Origin: Paludibacter sp.
Lineage (GTDB): Bacteria; Bacteroidota; Bacteroidia; Bacteroidales; Paludibacteraceae
Direction: 5' to 3'
Length of the DNA: 57,603 nucleotides
Assembly (NCBI GenBank): GCA_027450045.1
Contig: DAIDKM010000009.1
Location: 1 to 57,603, forward strand
Under the pieces are notes generated by a model that saw only the letters and a program-made list of their open reading frames with translations, was not told the origin of the DNA and did no database searches. Made by a program: the position numbers and the translations under genes. Numbering within the stretch: the first letter of the stretch is position 1; each line of letters opens with the position of its first letter. Shown here piece by piece: positions 28,784-37,770 of this stretch.

Positions 28784-29095
28784 ATGAAAATTGCGCGCGA
28801 GCAACAAACTATGGAGGCAATGATTGGTATCTATTGTCGGGAGCTTCATCACACAAGAAAAGAATTATGTGTGGAATGCCAACAATTAGCTGACTATGCG
28901 ACTGCAAGGTTGCGTCATTGTTTGTTTGCACCAAATAAACCGACTTGCAAAAACTGCACGGTGCACTGTTACCGATCGGAAGAAAAGGAACGCATTCGAC
29001 AAGTGATGCGCTACGCCGGCCCACGTATGTTGTTACATCATCCGTGGATGGCTGTGCAACATTTGTGGAATGATAAGGTGAAGTCTTCGCATTAA
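28784..29095 (+). CDS. YgbA-like Cys-rich protein (nitrous-oxide-stimulated promoter family)
   Basis: A 103-residue cytoplasmic protein rich in Cys and His: YCRELHH near residue 18, LCVECQQL, RHCLF, CKNCTVHCY (C-x2-C-x4-C) and a C-terminal MRYAGPRMLLHHPWMAVQHLW. This fits the YgbA family, whose name comes from a nitrous-oxide-responsive promoter; E. coli YgbA is under NsrR control and linked to recovery from nitrosative stress. Metal or iron-sulfur binding by the Cys cluster is an inference. The ATG at 28784 is chosen over a TTG at 28778. A glycosyltransferase gene follows 23 nt later. Confidence 0.8.
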   Translation: MKIAREQQTMEAMIGIYCRELHHTRKELCVECQQLADYATARLRHCLFAPNKPTCKNCTVHCYRSEEKERIRQVMRYAGPRMLLHHPWMAVQHLWNDKVKSSH

Positions 29096-29118
29096 ATAGT
29101 TTATGTAGAGAATTGGAT

Positions 29119-30336
29119 ATGAACAAACAATTAATTTTGCTGACTGACAGTTTTCCGTTTGGAACGAAAGAGACGTTTCTGGAAGCCGAAATCGGGTTTC
29201 TGGCAAATGCTTTTGAGTCGGTGCATCTTTTCCCGTTGCACGGAGAGGGAGCATTTCGTCCGCAAGGAACCAATGTGGTAGTTCATACTCCGTTTCTTTC
29301 GTTTAGTCCCAAAGACCAGAAACGACTTTTCATTGCCGGCCTTTTAAATTTAAGTCCCTTGGGTTTTGCTTTGAAAGAACTGGTTGCTAAATCGGTCTAT
29401 AAACATACTGTGTATTTGCGTGTTTGGGCGGCTGCTCTTTTTGTGTTACGGGCAGCTTACAGCAATCGACAACGCATGAACGAATTGCACACATTAATTA
29501 ATGATGAGACAGTGGTTTATTCCTACTGGGGCGATAAGTTAGCTTTGTTGATGCCGTTTCTTAAACGATTGCATCCTTCTTTAAAAAGTGTGGTACGGTT
29601 TCATGGAGGAGATCTTTACGAAGAACGAAAAGGGGGATATTTGCCGTTTCGTGAATGGATGTTTCCATCTGTTCAGCATTTCGTTTCTATATCGGAACAT
29701 GGAAAGAACTATTTGGAATCACGTTATCCATCTTTTGTACAGAATGCACTTTTATTTCGTTTGGGCGTTGCTGATCATGGATTGAATTCCTATGTGTCAC
29801 AATCATTTTTCCATGTGGTGAGTTGTTCAAACCTGATAGCCCTGAAACGGGTTCATTTGATTGCTGAAGCATTGCTAACAGTTAAAATATCAGTTTTCTG
29901 GACGCATATCGGCGATGGGCCTGAAATGAAAAAGTTACTACAGATGGTTGCTGCTTTACCTTCAAATGTAAAGGTCAATTTACAAGGTCAAAAAAGCAAT
30001 GCAGCAGTAATTGGGTTTTATCAGCGTACACCCATAGATTGTTTTCTGAACGTGAGCGAAAGTGAAGGTGTTCCGGTGTCGATTATGGAAGCATTGTCGT
30101 TTGGTATTCCGGTGATTGCAACCAATGCAGGAGGAACGGGCGAAATTGTGGATGATAAAGTGGGTAAATTACTTCCTATATCCATTGATAACCATAATAT
30201 TGCAGATGCTTTAAATGCCTTGATGTGTGAGGTTGACTCTTTCTCTTTGCGTGAGGCAGCTCGTCATCGTTGGCAAGAACTGTGTGATGCGAATAAAAAT
30301 TACAACGAGTTTGCCCACTTTTTGAATACACTTTAA
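29119..30336 (+). CDS. Glycosyltransferase, GT4-like (GT-B fold)
   Basis: A 405-residue cytoplasmic sugar transferase. The N-terminal half has TDSFPFGTKETFLEAEI, typical of exopolysaccharide GT4 enzymes, and the C-terminal half holds the donor-site pattern LNVSESEGVPVSIMEALSFGIPVIATNAGGTGEIV (E-x7-E type motif) with the closing GKLLPI. Donor and acceptor are unknown. The ATG at 29119 is preferred over a TTG at 29113. It precedes a methyltransferase gene by 10 nt and faces the opposing glycan cluster, so it probably contributes to the same surface polysaccharide. Confidence 0.86.
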   Translation: MNKQLILLTDSFPFGTKETFLEAEIGFLANAFESVHLFPLHGEGAFRPQGTNVVVHTPFLSFSPKDQKRLFIAGLLNLSPLGFALKELVAKSVYKHTVYLRVWAAALFVLRAAYSNRQRMNELHTLINDETVVYSYWGDKLALLMPFLKRLHPSLKSVVRFHGGDLYEERKGGYLPFREWMFPSVQHFVSISEHGKNYLESRYPSFVQNALLFRLGVADHGLNSYVSQSFFHVVSCSNLIALKRVHLIAEALLTVKISVFWTHIGDGPEMKKLLQMVAALPSNVKVNLQGQKSNAAVIGFYQRTPIDCFLNVSESEGVPVSIMEALSFGIPVIATNAGGTGEIVDDKVGKLLPISIDNHNIADALNALMCEVDSFSLREAARHRWQELCDANKNYNEFAHFLNTL

Positions 30337-30346
30337 TCAAATAACT

Positions 30347-31051
30347 ATGGAAACGAAATCGATTGCTTCCTTTTACGATTCATTCAGCACTAAACAGGTA
30401 AAAACAGGAGTGAATCTACGGCATTTGTTGATATTTAATGAGTTGAAAAAATTAGGATTACGTAAAGATCAAACCGTTTTGGAAATTGGTTGTGGTATTG
30501 GCACTGTCAGTGGATTGCTTGCCAAGTATTTAAATAAAGGTAAATTGGTATGTGCTGATATCAGCCCTCAGAATATTCAAATTGCTCAAACCCGACTGAA
30601 ACAATATTCGAATGCAAATTTTGTTGTTTCGGATATGCAAGATTTTCATTCTGATTTTCAATTCGATTGGGTTGTAATGCCTGATGTTCTGGAACATATT
30701 CCGGAAGATCAACATGCTCAATTATTTGCCATTATCAGGGCACATCTACATGAACAATCACATTTGTTTATCCATATTCCAGCTCCTCAATATCAACGAT
30801 TTCTCAAAAAAGCAAGGCCACAAGATCTTCAAATAATTGATCAGGCTATAGATACATCACGATTGCTACAAACAATCGCTCCTTTGGGTTTCTATTTGGA
30901 ATATTTAGACCATTATTCCATCTATTCAAATGAACATGATTACCAGCGTATGGTATTTTCATTGAAACAAGAACATAATCAATCTGTGATGCGGCATCAA
31001 TACAAAATCATTTTACGTAAATTTCTGCAACGCTTAAGAAAAAGAATCTGA
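30347..31051 (+). CDS. Class I SAM-dependent methyltransferase
   Basis: A 234-residue protein with the SAM motif LEIGCGIGTVSGLLAKYL (46-63), an acidic motif LVCADISPQN, and motif IV WVVMPDVLEHIPED. The fold is that of small-molecule or sugar methyltransferases; the substrate is unknown. It lies 10 nt after the GT4-like gene and converges on a GT2 gene only 3 nt away, so glycan decoration is the likely role. Confidence 0.85.
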   Translation: METKSIASFYDSFSTKQVKTGVNLRHLLIFNELKKLGLRKDQTVLEIGCGIGTVSGLLAKYLNKGKLVCADISPQNIQIAQTRLKQYSNANFVVSDMQDFHSDFQFDWVVMPDVLEHIPEDQHAQLFAIIRAHLHEQSHLFIHIPAPQYQRFLKKARPQDLQIIDQAIDTSRLLQTIAPLGFYLEYLDHYSIYSNEHDYQRMVFSLKQEHNQSVMRHQYKIILRKFLQRLRKRI

Positions 31052-31054
31052 AAA

Positions 31055-32107
31055 TTATTCTGAAGATTGTGAGGATGATAGAGAATATTTTTTGTGCCTT
31101 TTCTTTTTATGGTAGCGTTTGCTGAATAACAATTTTGCTAGTTTTGAGAGTAAAATAGAAGAGAAAATCACATTAAAAAATTGATAAACAACGTTTTTCT
31201 CACTAACATTGTTTAGTGCAAATGCTTGTTTATCCCGACGATAATTTTTTCTTAGCGACAAATAATCTTGAAAATCAGAAAGTAAAAGAAGATTCCATAG
31301 ATAATAAAGATATGTGTCTTTTATTTTTGCTGATGATGCGCGGAGTTGATCGGGAGTAGCCTTATGTTCAATAAACCAGCGATGCCTTCTTCCGTAGGTT
31401 TCAAGATGTTCAATAATTTTTTCCATTGCAGGGGCGATTTCATCATAACCGCTTAGGGAGGAACCACGCTGAATGTACGTTGTCAAATAATCTTTCACAC
31501 GCGTTATGTTGGTATCGTCTGCCAGAAAAAGCAATTTTGAAAAAAACTCCTGATCTTCGCAAATAGAGCTTCCAAGTGTAAAAATGACCTTGCTATTGAG
31601 GATGAAATTACGGTCAATCAGCCAACTATCGGTGCTTATGCCATATTTTTCGGCTGCAATGTAATTGGGCAGAAAATCCTTTGAAAGAAATGTTTGCGGA
31701 ATAGTTAATGTCTCGTTGGGACGTTGCGTGACGTAACCGCAAAAACAAATCAGCTTCTTTTCTTCCGTGATTTTTGATACCATCTTTTCTAAAAAATGGG
31801 TGTCCCAAAGATCGTCACTGTCTAAGAAAGAGATATATAGACCGCACGCTTGTTCCAGTCCAAAATTGCGAGCAGATGAAACTCCTCCGTTTGGCTTGTA
31901 AAAATAACGTACGTTTGGATGATTTTTAGCAATTGATTCTATCAAAGAAGCAGTTGAGTCAGTGCTTCCATCGTCAATGATTAACAATTCGTAGTCGGTG
32001 AATGTTTGAGCTAAAACGGAGTCAATGGTTCGTCCAATCAACGAAACATTGTTGTAAGTTGGAATGATTACCGAAACCGTAGGTTGTTGTGTAGTTTCTT
32101 GAATCAC
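31055..32107 (-). CDS. Glycosyltransferase family 2 (GT-A)
   Basis: A 350-residue GT2 enzyme. It shows VSVIIPTYNNVSLIGRTIDSVLAQTFTDYELLIIDDGSTDST and the donor DxD-type SFLDSDDLW (about 93-101). The C-terminus is Lys/His/Ser-rich (KRYHKKKRHKKYSLSSSQSSE), possibly membrane-associating. It is the last gene of the minus-strand glycan operon; the upstream GT2 gene ends 7 nt before it. Sugar specificity cannot be read from sequence. Confidence 0.88.
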   Translation of the reverse strand: MIQETTQQPTVSVIIPTYNNVSLIGRTIDSVLAQTFTDYELLIIDDGSTDSTASLIESIAKNHPNVRYFYKPNGGVSSARNFGLEQACGLYISFLDSDDLWDTHFLEKMVSKITEEKKLICFCGYVTQRPNETLTIPQTFLSKDFLPNYIAAEKYGISTDSWLIDRNFILNSKVIFTLGSSICEDQEFFSKLLFLADDTNITRVKDYLTTYIQRGSSLSGYDEIAPAMEKIIEHLETYGRRHRWFIEHKATPDQLRASSAKIKDTYLYYLWNLLLLSDFQDYLSLRKNYRRDKQAFALNNVSEKNVVYQFFNVIFSSILLSKLAKLLFSKRYHKKKRHKKYSLSSSQSSE

Positions 32108-32114
32108 AGCGGTT

Positions 32115-33038
32115 TTATTTTAAGTGTTTTGCATTTTTCCAATTCAGATAGCGACGATATTGAATGCGAATAAGGTCATTCTTTTTTTTCCAATAGGTTT
32201 TTTTTGCTTGGTTTCCGGTCAATTGAAAAAGAGATTGTGCAAGAATTCCTTTGAATGTATGAATACGAAAAATCCAGTTGGAATTTCGAAATCCTGATGT
32301 TTTATGGGCGTAGAGAAAGCGACTGTACCACGTTTCTGCAAATGTCCATTTGTCTATTTTTTGAGCATCGGCTTCTCCTGATTGTTCTCCTAAATGAATG
32401 ATTTCAGCTTCAGGCACAACCCAAACACTGTAATTCAGTGTCTTGACACGATAAGTTAGTTCTGTTTCCTCAAAATACAAGAAAAAATGAGGATCAAACC
32501 CGTGGAGTTGATCAAACAGCGTTTTTCGAATCATTAAATCGGCGCCGGAAATAAAACCAACCTTTGCTGGACTTGAATAGACCGGTTGTTTTTTTTGTAA
32601 TAAAAAAGGGGCAAAACAAACTTTCCACTCTGCGATTAAAGAGGGCAATTTTTGAAAAGAGGTTGCCAAAGAAAGATTTTGATTGAAAAGCTGACCGCCA
32701 CAAATGCCAGCATTTGAGTTTTGATTAAGGAAATAAGCTAATGTTTTTACAGCATTGTTAAGCAACAGCGTATCGGAATTGAGCAAAAAGAGATAAGTGC
32801 CTTTAGCTATTTCAGCTGCTAAATTGTTGGCGCGGCCAAACCCCAAATTGTTCTTTTCGGCAATAAGTTTTACCGTCGGGAAAAGCGATTCAACCATTTC
32901 TGAGCTTCCGTCAATCGAGGCATTGTCCACTACAATGATTTCATACTGAATGTCATGAGTCTTTTCTATAACTGATTGAATGCAGTTTCGAAGAAGCTCT
33001 TTTGTGTTGTAATTGACTATAATAACAGAGACATCCAT
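32115..33038 (-). CDS. Glycosyltransferase family 2, rhamnosyltransferase-like
   Basis: A 307-residue GT2 enzyme starting VSVIIVNYNTKELLRNCIQSV, with VDNASIDGS, LLNSDTLL (the DxD-equivalent) and EETELTYRVKTLNYSVWVVPEAEIIHLGEQSG. The VNYN and EExxL pattern is common among rhamnosyltransferase-type GT2 enzymes, but donor choice is uncertain. Its start lies 2 nt from the stop of the next upstream GT2 gene. Confidence 0.86.
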   Translation of the reverse strand: MDVSVIIVNYNTKELLRNCIQSVIEKTHDIQYEIIVVDNASIDGSSEMVESLFPTVKLIAEKNNLGFGRANNLAAEIAKGTYLFLLNSDTLLLNNAVKTLAYFLNQNSNAGICGGQLFNQNLSLATSFQKLPSLIAEWKVCFAPFLLQKKQPVYSSPAKVGFISGADLMIRKTLFDQLHGFDPHFFLYFEETELTYRVKTLNYSVWVVPEAEIIHLGEQSGEADAQKIDKWTFAETWYSRFLYAHKTSGFRNSNWIFRIHTFKGILAQSLFQLTGNQAKKTYWKKKNDLIRIQYRRYLNWKNAKHLK

Positions 33039-33040
33039 GC

Positions 33041-33901
33041 TTATTTCCTTGTGATAAATTTATCGTATTTGCCTAATCTACCTGTGTAAACATGCCAAAT
33101 TGCCGTATAGATTGCCAGAAGTTTTTGGAATACGTCTGGTTCAAATCCGATTTTGAGTGTACGATATATAATTTTGTATCGAATGAAATTTCTGCGTTCA
33201 TGCTTTTGTGCAGTACCCGGAAAATGTTTCCACAACCAGAGTGTGTTACGAATGTAATAATAGGTTCTTTGTGCTGGATATGGGTTGAAAACCAACCCTG
33301 TCCAATGTTTTTGAATGTTTCCTATTTTGTGTTGAAGATTGATTGAATTGATCTGTACTATTTTGTACCCGTTTTTGCGAGCACGAACACAATATTCTAT
33401 GTCAACCACATCAATAGCGAGTTTTTCGTTAAATAAATGTAAGTCTATCAAGATATTGGTAGGATATATGGCTCCTGATGTGATCACGTAAGGCACTTCT
33501 TGTATATTCTCTTTAAAGTTGTTCGTTAAGTTTAAGCCAGGCCCGAAAGCAGCAATTGTATTGATGTTGTTTTGTTGAACGATGTTCAAATAATTTTGGA
33601 AATGATTTGGCGCAAAACAACTGTCTTGATCCATGGTCAAAAGATGTGTATAATCTTGTTTCTGCGCCCAACGAATTGTTTCATTAAATGGGAAAGCAAG
33701 ATATTCATTTTTTCCGGTTGTGCGAACTTCCACTTTATCATTCTGCAATTGATCAATTAATTGTTCAATGATACTTTCTTCATCAGGCGTATTTTCCCAA
33801 ATAATCAACCGATCAATCCAAGGAAGATAGGATTTGATATTCTTCTCCAAATCATCAATATTTGGATAATACGATGTGACAATGCCAATTATTTTGAACA
33901 T
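33041..33901 (-). CDS. Glycosyltransferase family 2, WbbL-like
   Basis: A 286-residue GT2 enzyme with IVTSYYPNIDDLEKNIKSYLPWIDRLIIWENTP and the donor motif LLTMDQDSCF (88-97), plus IDVVDIEYCVRARKNGYKI, the acceptor-side pattern of O-antigen rhamnosyltransferases. It begins just downstream of the flippase gene; a -7 element (minus strand, 33919-33926) lies in the short gap and might start a shorter transcript. Confidence 0.84.
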   Translation of the reverse strand: MFKIIGIVTSYYPNIDDLEKNIKSYLPWIDRLIIWENTPDEESIIEQLIDQLQNDKVEVRTTGKNEYLAFPFNETIRWAQKQDYTHLLTMDQDSCFAPNHFQNYLNIVQQNNINTIAAFGPGLNLTNNFKENIQEVPYVITSGAIYPTNILIDLHLFNEKLAIDVVDIEYCVRARKNGYKIVQINSINLQHKIGNIQKHWTGLVFNPYPAQRTYYYIRNTLWLWKHFPGTAQKHERRNFIRYKIIYRTLKIGFEPDVFQKLLAIYTAIWHVYTGRLGKYDKFITRK

Positions 33902-33918
33902 ACGGCTAATTCATTACG

Positions 33919-33926
33919 CAAATGTA
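33919..33926 (-). promoter_or_regulatory. Possible internal -7 promoter element in the glycan operon
   Basis: TACATTTG on the minus strand lies 18 nt before the WbbL-like GT2 ATG and directly after the flippase gene stop. No -33 partner was seen, so it may be chance. Confidence 0.25.
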
Positions 33927-33931
33927 CAACG

Positions 33932-35338
33932 TTATTTTTTGAGGATTGACCTTGTATCTTTCAAGAATGATAAAAGTGTATTGTAATAATCACTTGATGT
34001 GAGCTTTAGATCTTTAATAACGGATAGCGGCCATTTCCAGTTTTGATATGTTGCCTGTGCAATGCCAGGCGCCAGAATCATGCTCCAAATGCCTAATGAT
34101 GTAAATTTCAACCCAAGGAAAAGCAATAAAATAGTTCCAATGCCCGAGAGGAGAGATGCTTTTACAAAAGGCACTTCATTTTTAGTGAGGAGTAATGCGC
34201 CTGATATTCCGTGATTGTCTTCTAAAAAACCGACAATCAGAAAAACAAATATCATCGCGGCTGGCAAAAGATGGGTTTTACTGTGAATAAATTGTAGAAT
34301 GGGCGGTCCGACAAGAATTAATCCACATCCTAAAAGAATGAATGATATCACTAAGAATATTTTGCTTTTTGTGTAAAGTCGCTTCACGCCATCTATTTCA
34401 TTATTAACACGGTATAGTGTCATTTTTGGGTAATATGTACTGAACCAAATGCCGCCAATGGAAGCAATTAAATCGATAAATTGTTTGGTGGTACCGTACG
34501 ATCCAATATCAGACAATGATAAATAAAGGGGAGCAATGAGGATAACAGATTTGTTGATCAAAAAACCGCCGATGGTAGTGAGTCCAATTTTAATGGCATT
34601 GGGTGTCATGATTTTCATGATTTCACGAACCGGAATTATAGTGCTTTTTTTGATTTTATATGCGATCTCTTTGTCATAAAAAGCGAGGTACGATAAAGTC
34701 CGGTTGAGGATATCGCTGATAAACATGCCAATAACCAATGAAATAAGCCCAAGTCCGTACAAAAGAAAGATGGCCGTGATGATGATGCGGGCGCTTTGTG
34801 CCACCACAATGATTTGCATGCTTTTTTTTATGTAGCCTCTTCCTATTAATAATGCACCATAATAGTACGTGTAAAGTTGATAAGCAACTAAAACTCCATA
34901 CGTGAACCATGCTACCCACACTTCATGTTTATTGCCGTAATACTTTTCTAAAATGGTGCTTAGATAAAAAGGACTTACCACAATGAAAAGCAACAAAAAA
35001 ATGCCGGCTAAGATGCCGTAATATCTTCTCATAGCATAGATTACGCTGCGTAGAAGGCCGTAGTCAATTGAAGTGTCATTTTGATCAACAGCAATATAAC
35101 CTTTGGCTTTCAGCTCTTTGACGCCACTAAAGATGTAGGTAATATTGCGCGAAAAGGCATTGGAAAAACCAAAATCAAGCAACGTAGCAATGGAGCCAAT
35201 GGTCAAGAAGATATTCCAAAGTCCGACTTCCTGACTGGGCAAAAGACGCAATACCAAAGGCAACACAATCAACCCGGATGCAATTCGCATAAAGGTAGCC
35301 GCAAAATTCCACGCCACATCTTTTCTTCCGATTTGCAT
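33932..35338 (-). CDS. Polysaccharide flippase, Wzx/MATE-like
   Basis: A 468-residue integral membrane protein with about 12-14 hydrophobic segments, beginning KDVAWNFAATFMRIASGLIVLPLVLRLLPSQEVGLWNIF, the typical start of the polysaccharide transporter family. It would flip lipid-linked repeat units to the periplasm. It lies 20 nt after wecB on the same strand, within the glycan operon. No polymerase gene accompanies it in the window. Confidence 0.85.
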   Translation of the reverse strand: MQIGRKDVAWNFAATFMRIASGLIVLPLVLRLLPSQEVGLWNIFLTIGSIATLLDFGFSNAFSRNITYIFSGVKELKAKGYIAVDQNDTSIDYGLLRSVIYAMRRYYGILAGIFLLLFIVVSPFYLSTILEKYYGNKHEVWVAWFTYGVLVAYQLYTYYYGALLIGRGYIKKSMQIIVVAQSARIIITAIFLLYGLGLISLVIGMFISDILNRTLSYLAFYDKEIAYKIKKSTIIPVREIMKIMTPNAIKIGLTTIGGFLINKSVILIAPLYLSLSDIGSYGTTKQFIDLIASIGGIWFSTYYPKMTLYRVNNEIDGVKRLYTKSKIFLVISFILLGCGLILVGPPILQFIHSKTHLLPAAMIFVFLIVGFLEDNHGISGALLLTKNEVPFVKASLLSGIGTILLLFLGLKFTSLGIWSMILAPGIAQATYQNWKWPLSVIKDLKLTSSDYYNTLLSFLKDTRSILKK

Positions 35339-35358
35339 TACTCTTCTTTTTCAGTAAA

Positions 35359-36429
35359 TTATATTTCTTTGAGCGTTTGAGCTATTTGTTCGGTGGCTGT
35401 GCCATTGCCATAAAGATTCAGGGAAAAATCAGACTGTTTGTGCTTCATTTCATGATAGGCGGCAAACAAGAGTGTTTCATCGGCGCCAACTAACGTGTTA
35501 AAGCCGTTGTCGATTAACTCGACCCATTCGGTTTGTTCGCGCAAGGTGATGCAATGTTTGCCAAAGAAAAAAGCCTCTTTCTGTACGCCTCCGCTGTCGG
35601 TAATGACCATTTGGCAATGTTGCAATAAACGAATCATATCAAAATAGCCGACTGGTTCAATGATGGTGAAGGTTGGTTTGATATGGTGCTGTGCTAGAAC
35701 ATGTTTTGTACGGGGATGCATCGGAAGAACTACCCGGACTTCGTGGTTAATGTCGTTCAACCCTTGGATCAAATTTTGCAGCTTGTTGACATCGTCCGTG
35801 TTTTCTTGCCGGTGGATGGTGGCAAGTATGAAACGATCAAGCGCAAGTTGTTCAATAATGGCTGATTTTACAGCAGCTTTTTGAGCATAATAAAGCGCGG
35901 CATCCTGCATCACATCGCCATTTTTGATGATCGTTGCCTCAAAATGATCAAATCCTTCGCGTTGAAGATTGTGCAATGCAGCATTTGTCGGGCAGAAAAG
36001 AATGTCTGCGATTCGGTCGGTCAAAATGCGGTTGATTTCTTCGGGCATCTTCATGTTGAAGGAGCGCAAACCGGCTTCCACATGAATGACCGGAATCTGC
36101 AATTTCTTTGCAGCCAAAGCTCCGGCCAAGGTGGAGTTTGTATCTCCGAAAACCATTACGGCTTCGGGTTGTTCTTTTATCAGAATGGATTCAATACCTT
36201 CCAGCATGCGTCCCGTCATGGCGCCGTGATTGAGTCCGTGAATATCTAAATTGTAGGTTGGGTGTGGAATCTCCATCTCTTTAAAAAACACTTCCGACAT
36301 GTTGGCATCAAAATGTTGACCTGTATGTACCAGAATTTCTTCGATACCCTGTTCTTTCAGTTTGCGACTGACAGTGGCAGCTTTCACGAACTGAGGTCGT
36401 GCTCCTACGATGGTGAGAATGCGGTTCAT
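35359..36429 (-). CDS. wecB: Non-hydrolysing UDP-N-acetylglucosamine 2-epimerase
   Basis: The 356-residue cytoplasmic enzyme converts UDP-GlcNAc to UDP-ManNAc for surface polysaccharide. Motifs: IVGARPQFVKAA at the start, VFGDTNSTLAGALAA, VIHVEAGLRSFNMKMPEEINR, VLPMHPRTK and TDSGGVQKEAFFFGKHCITLR. Length is normal. Its ATG overlaps the stop of the upstream GT4 gene by 4 bp (ATGA), so the two are translationally coupled. No ManNAc dehydrogenase (wecC) gene is seen nearby. Confidence 0.95.
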   Translation of the reverse strand: MNRILTIVGARPQFVKAATVSRKLKEQGIEEILVHTGQHFDANMSEVFFKEMEIPHPTYNLDIHGLNHGAMTGRMLEGIESILIKEQPEAVMVFGDTNSTLAGALAAKKLQIPVIHVEAGLRSFNMKMPEEINRILTDRIADILFCPTNAALHNLQREGFDHFEATIIKNGDVMQDAALYYAQKAAVKSAIIEQLALDRFILATIHRQENTDDVNKLQNLIQGLNDINHEVRVVLPMHPRTKHVLAQHHIKPTFTIIEPVGYFDMIRLLQHCQMVITDSGGVQKEAFFFGKHCITLREQTEWVELIDNGFNTLVGADETLLFAAYHEMKHKQSDFSLNLYGNGTATEQIAQTLKEI

Positions 36430-37739
36430 GCGTGTTGCGATTGAGTGGCATGTAGTTCATTGAGTACTTGAACTAACGCTACAGAAAGCGATTTTCGTGA
36501 AAAACGACGGATATCAGCGGTTTCAGGTTGTAACGTGTGATTTTGAAAGCGCTCGAAGTAGGCTAAAAGCGTTGCTTTTAAACGTTTTTCATCATCAAAA
36601 TCAATGGTGGTGCCTGCTTGGGTTTTATTTAGAATGGAGGCTACGTCGCCATCGCTCGGGCCAATGGCTAAAATGACTTTTTCTGCGGCTAAATATTCAA
36701 ATAACTTGCCGGTAATAATTCCTTTGGCGTTGGGCGAGCGATTAATCAGTAAAAGTAAGACTTGTGCTTCGCTTTGCAGTCGTATAGCTTCATCGTGTGA
36801 AACATGATCGACAAGTGTCACATACGGAAGCAATCCAAAATGTGTGATCGATTCTTTGACGGAAGTATCTGTTTTGCCTACTAATTTCAGATGAAGCAGT
36901 TGGCCGAACACTGCATTTTCTGCTATCAGCTCACTCAAAACTTTCCACAAGAGATTTGGGTTTCTTGCCTGACTGATTAACCCGATATGCGAAATTGTAA
37001 ATTGCTCAGAAGTTGGCGTAACATTTGGTAAACAATCATCATTATCGAATCCATTGTAAATTAAATCAATTCGCTTGGGCAAAAGCTGTTCATACTCTCG
37101 TTTCATCTGATCGGATACCACGATGACAGCATCCGCCTGTTGCACGACTCGTTGTTCTTGATGCCGATGAATTTTGTCTGCCAACCAAGTTAAATGGAGA
37201 TCTTTGTAAAAATCGATGTTTGTCCACGGATCGCGAAAATCGGCTATCCATGGTATATTGGTTTGTTTATGTAGTCCTAACCCAATCATGTGCATCGAGT
37301 GGGGTGGACCTGTGGTCACAATGGCATCAACCGGATGATCTTTCAGGTATTCTGTTAGAAATTTCACGGAAGGTTTTATCCAAAAGCAACGTGGATCGGG
37401 AATCAACAAATTACCGCGCAATGTCATGGCCAGTTTTTGTAATCGGCTATTCCCTTTTTTTTCCGACATCAACGCTACATTTGCCTTCTCCGTTTTCTTT
37501 CCTGTCAGTCGGTTGAATAGTTGATATGGTTCCCATATCTTAGTGCGTATAACGGTGGTTGTTGCTGCCACATCTTTCAACAAGGTTTCGTCCTTAAGCG
37601 CAAAATCAGGATTTTCAGGTGTGTAGATAACCGGCTCCCACCCAAATTGAGGCAAATATTTTGCAAATTTCAACCATCGTTGAACGCCTGACCCTCCTGA
37701 TGGTGGCCAATAATAGGTAATAATGAGAACTTTTGGCAT
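36426..37739 (-). CDS. Glycosyltransferase, GT4-like
   Basis: A 437-residue GT-B enzyme beginning MPKVLIITYYWPPSGGSGVQRWLKFAKYL, with the GGSG donor-loop region and a C-terminal half holding ISHIGLISQARNPNLLWKVL and KGIITGKLFEYLAAEKVILAIGPSDGDV (E-x7-E-like Glu). The ATG at 37739 is chosen; a TTG-initiated extension to 37781 would overlap the protease gene. It overlaps wecB by 4 bp and is the first gene of the glycan cluster on this strand. The sugar used is unknown. Confidence 0.88.
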   Translation of the reverse strand: MPKVLIITYYWPPSGGSGVQRWLKFAKYLPQFGWEPVIYTPENPDFALKDETLLKDVAATTTVIRTKIWEPYQLFNRLTGKKTEKANVALMSEKKGNSRLQKLAMTLRGNLLIPDPRCFWIKPSVKFLTEYLKDHPVDAIVTTGPPHSMHMIGLGLHKQTNIPWIADFRDPWTNIDFYKDLHLTWLADKIHRHQEQRVVQQADAVIVVSDQMKREYEQLLPKRIDLIYNGFDNDDCLPNVTPTSEQFTISHIGLISQARNPNLLWKVLSELIAENAVFGQLLHLKLVGKTDTSVKESITHFGLLPYVTLVDHVSHDEAIRLQSEAQVLLLLINRSPNAKGIITGKLFEYLAAEKVILAIGPSDGDVASILNKTQAGTTIDFDDEKRLKATLLAYFERFQNHTLQPETADIRRFSRKSLSVALVQVLNELHATQSQHA

Positions 37740-37770
37740 GAAACTGATGAACTGAGCTGAATAATTAGAT

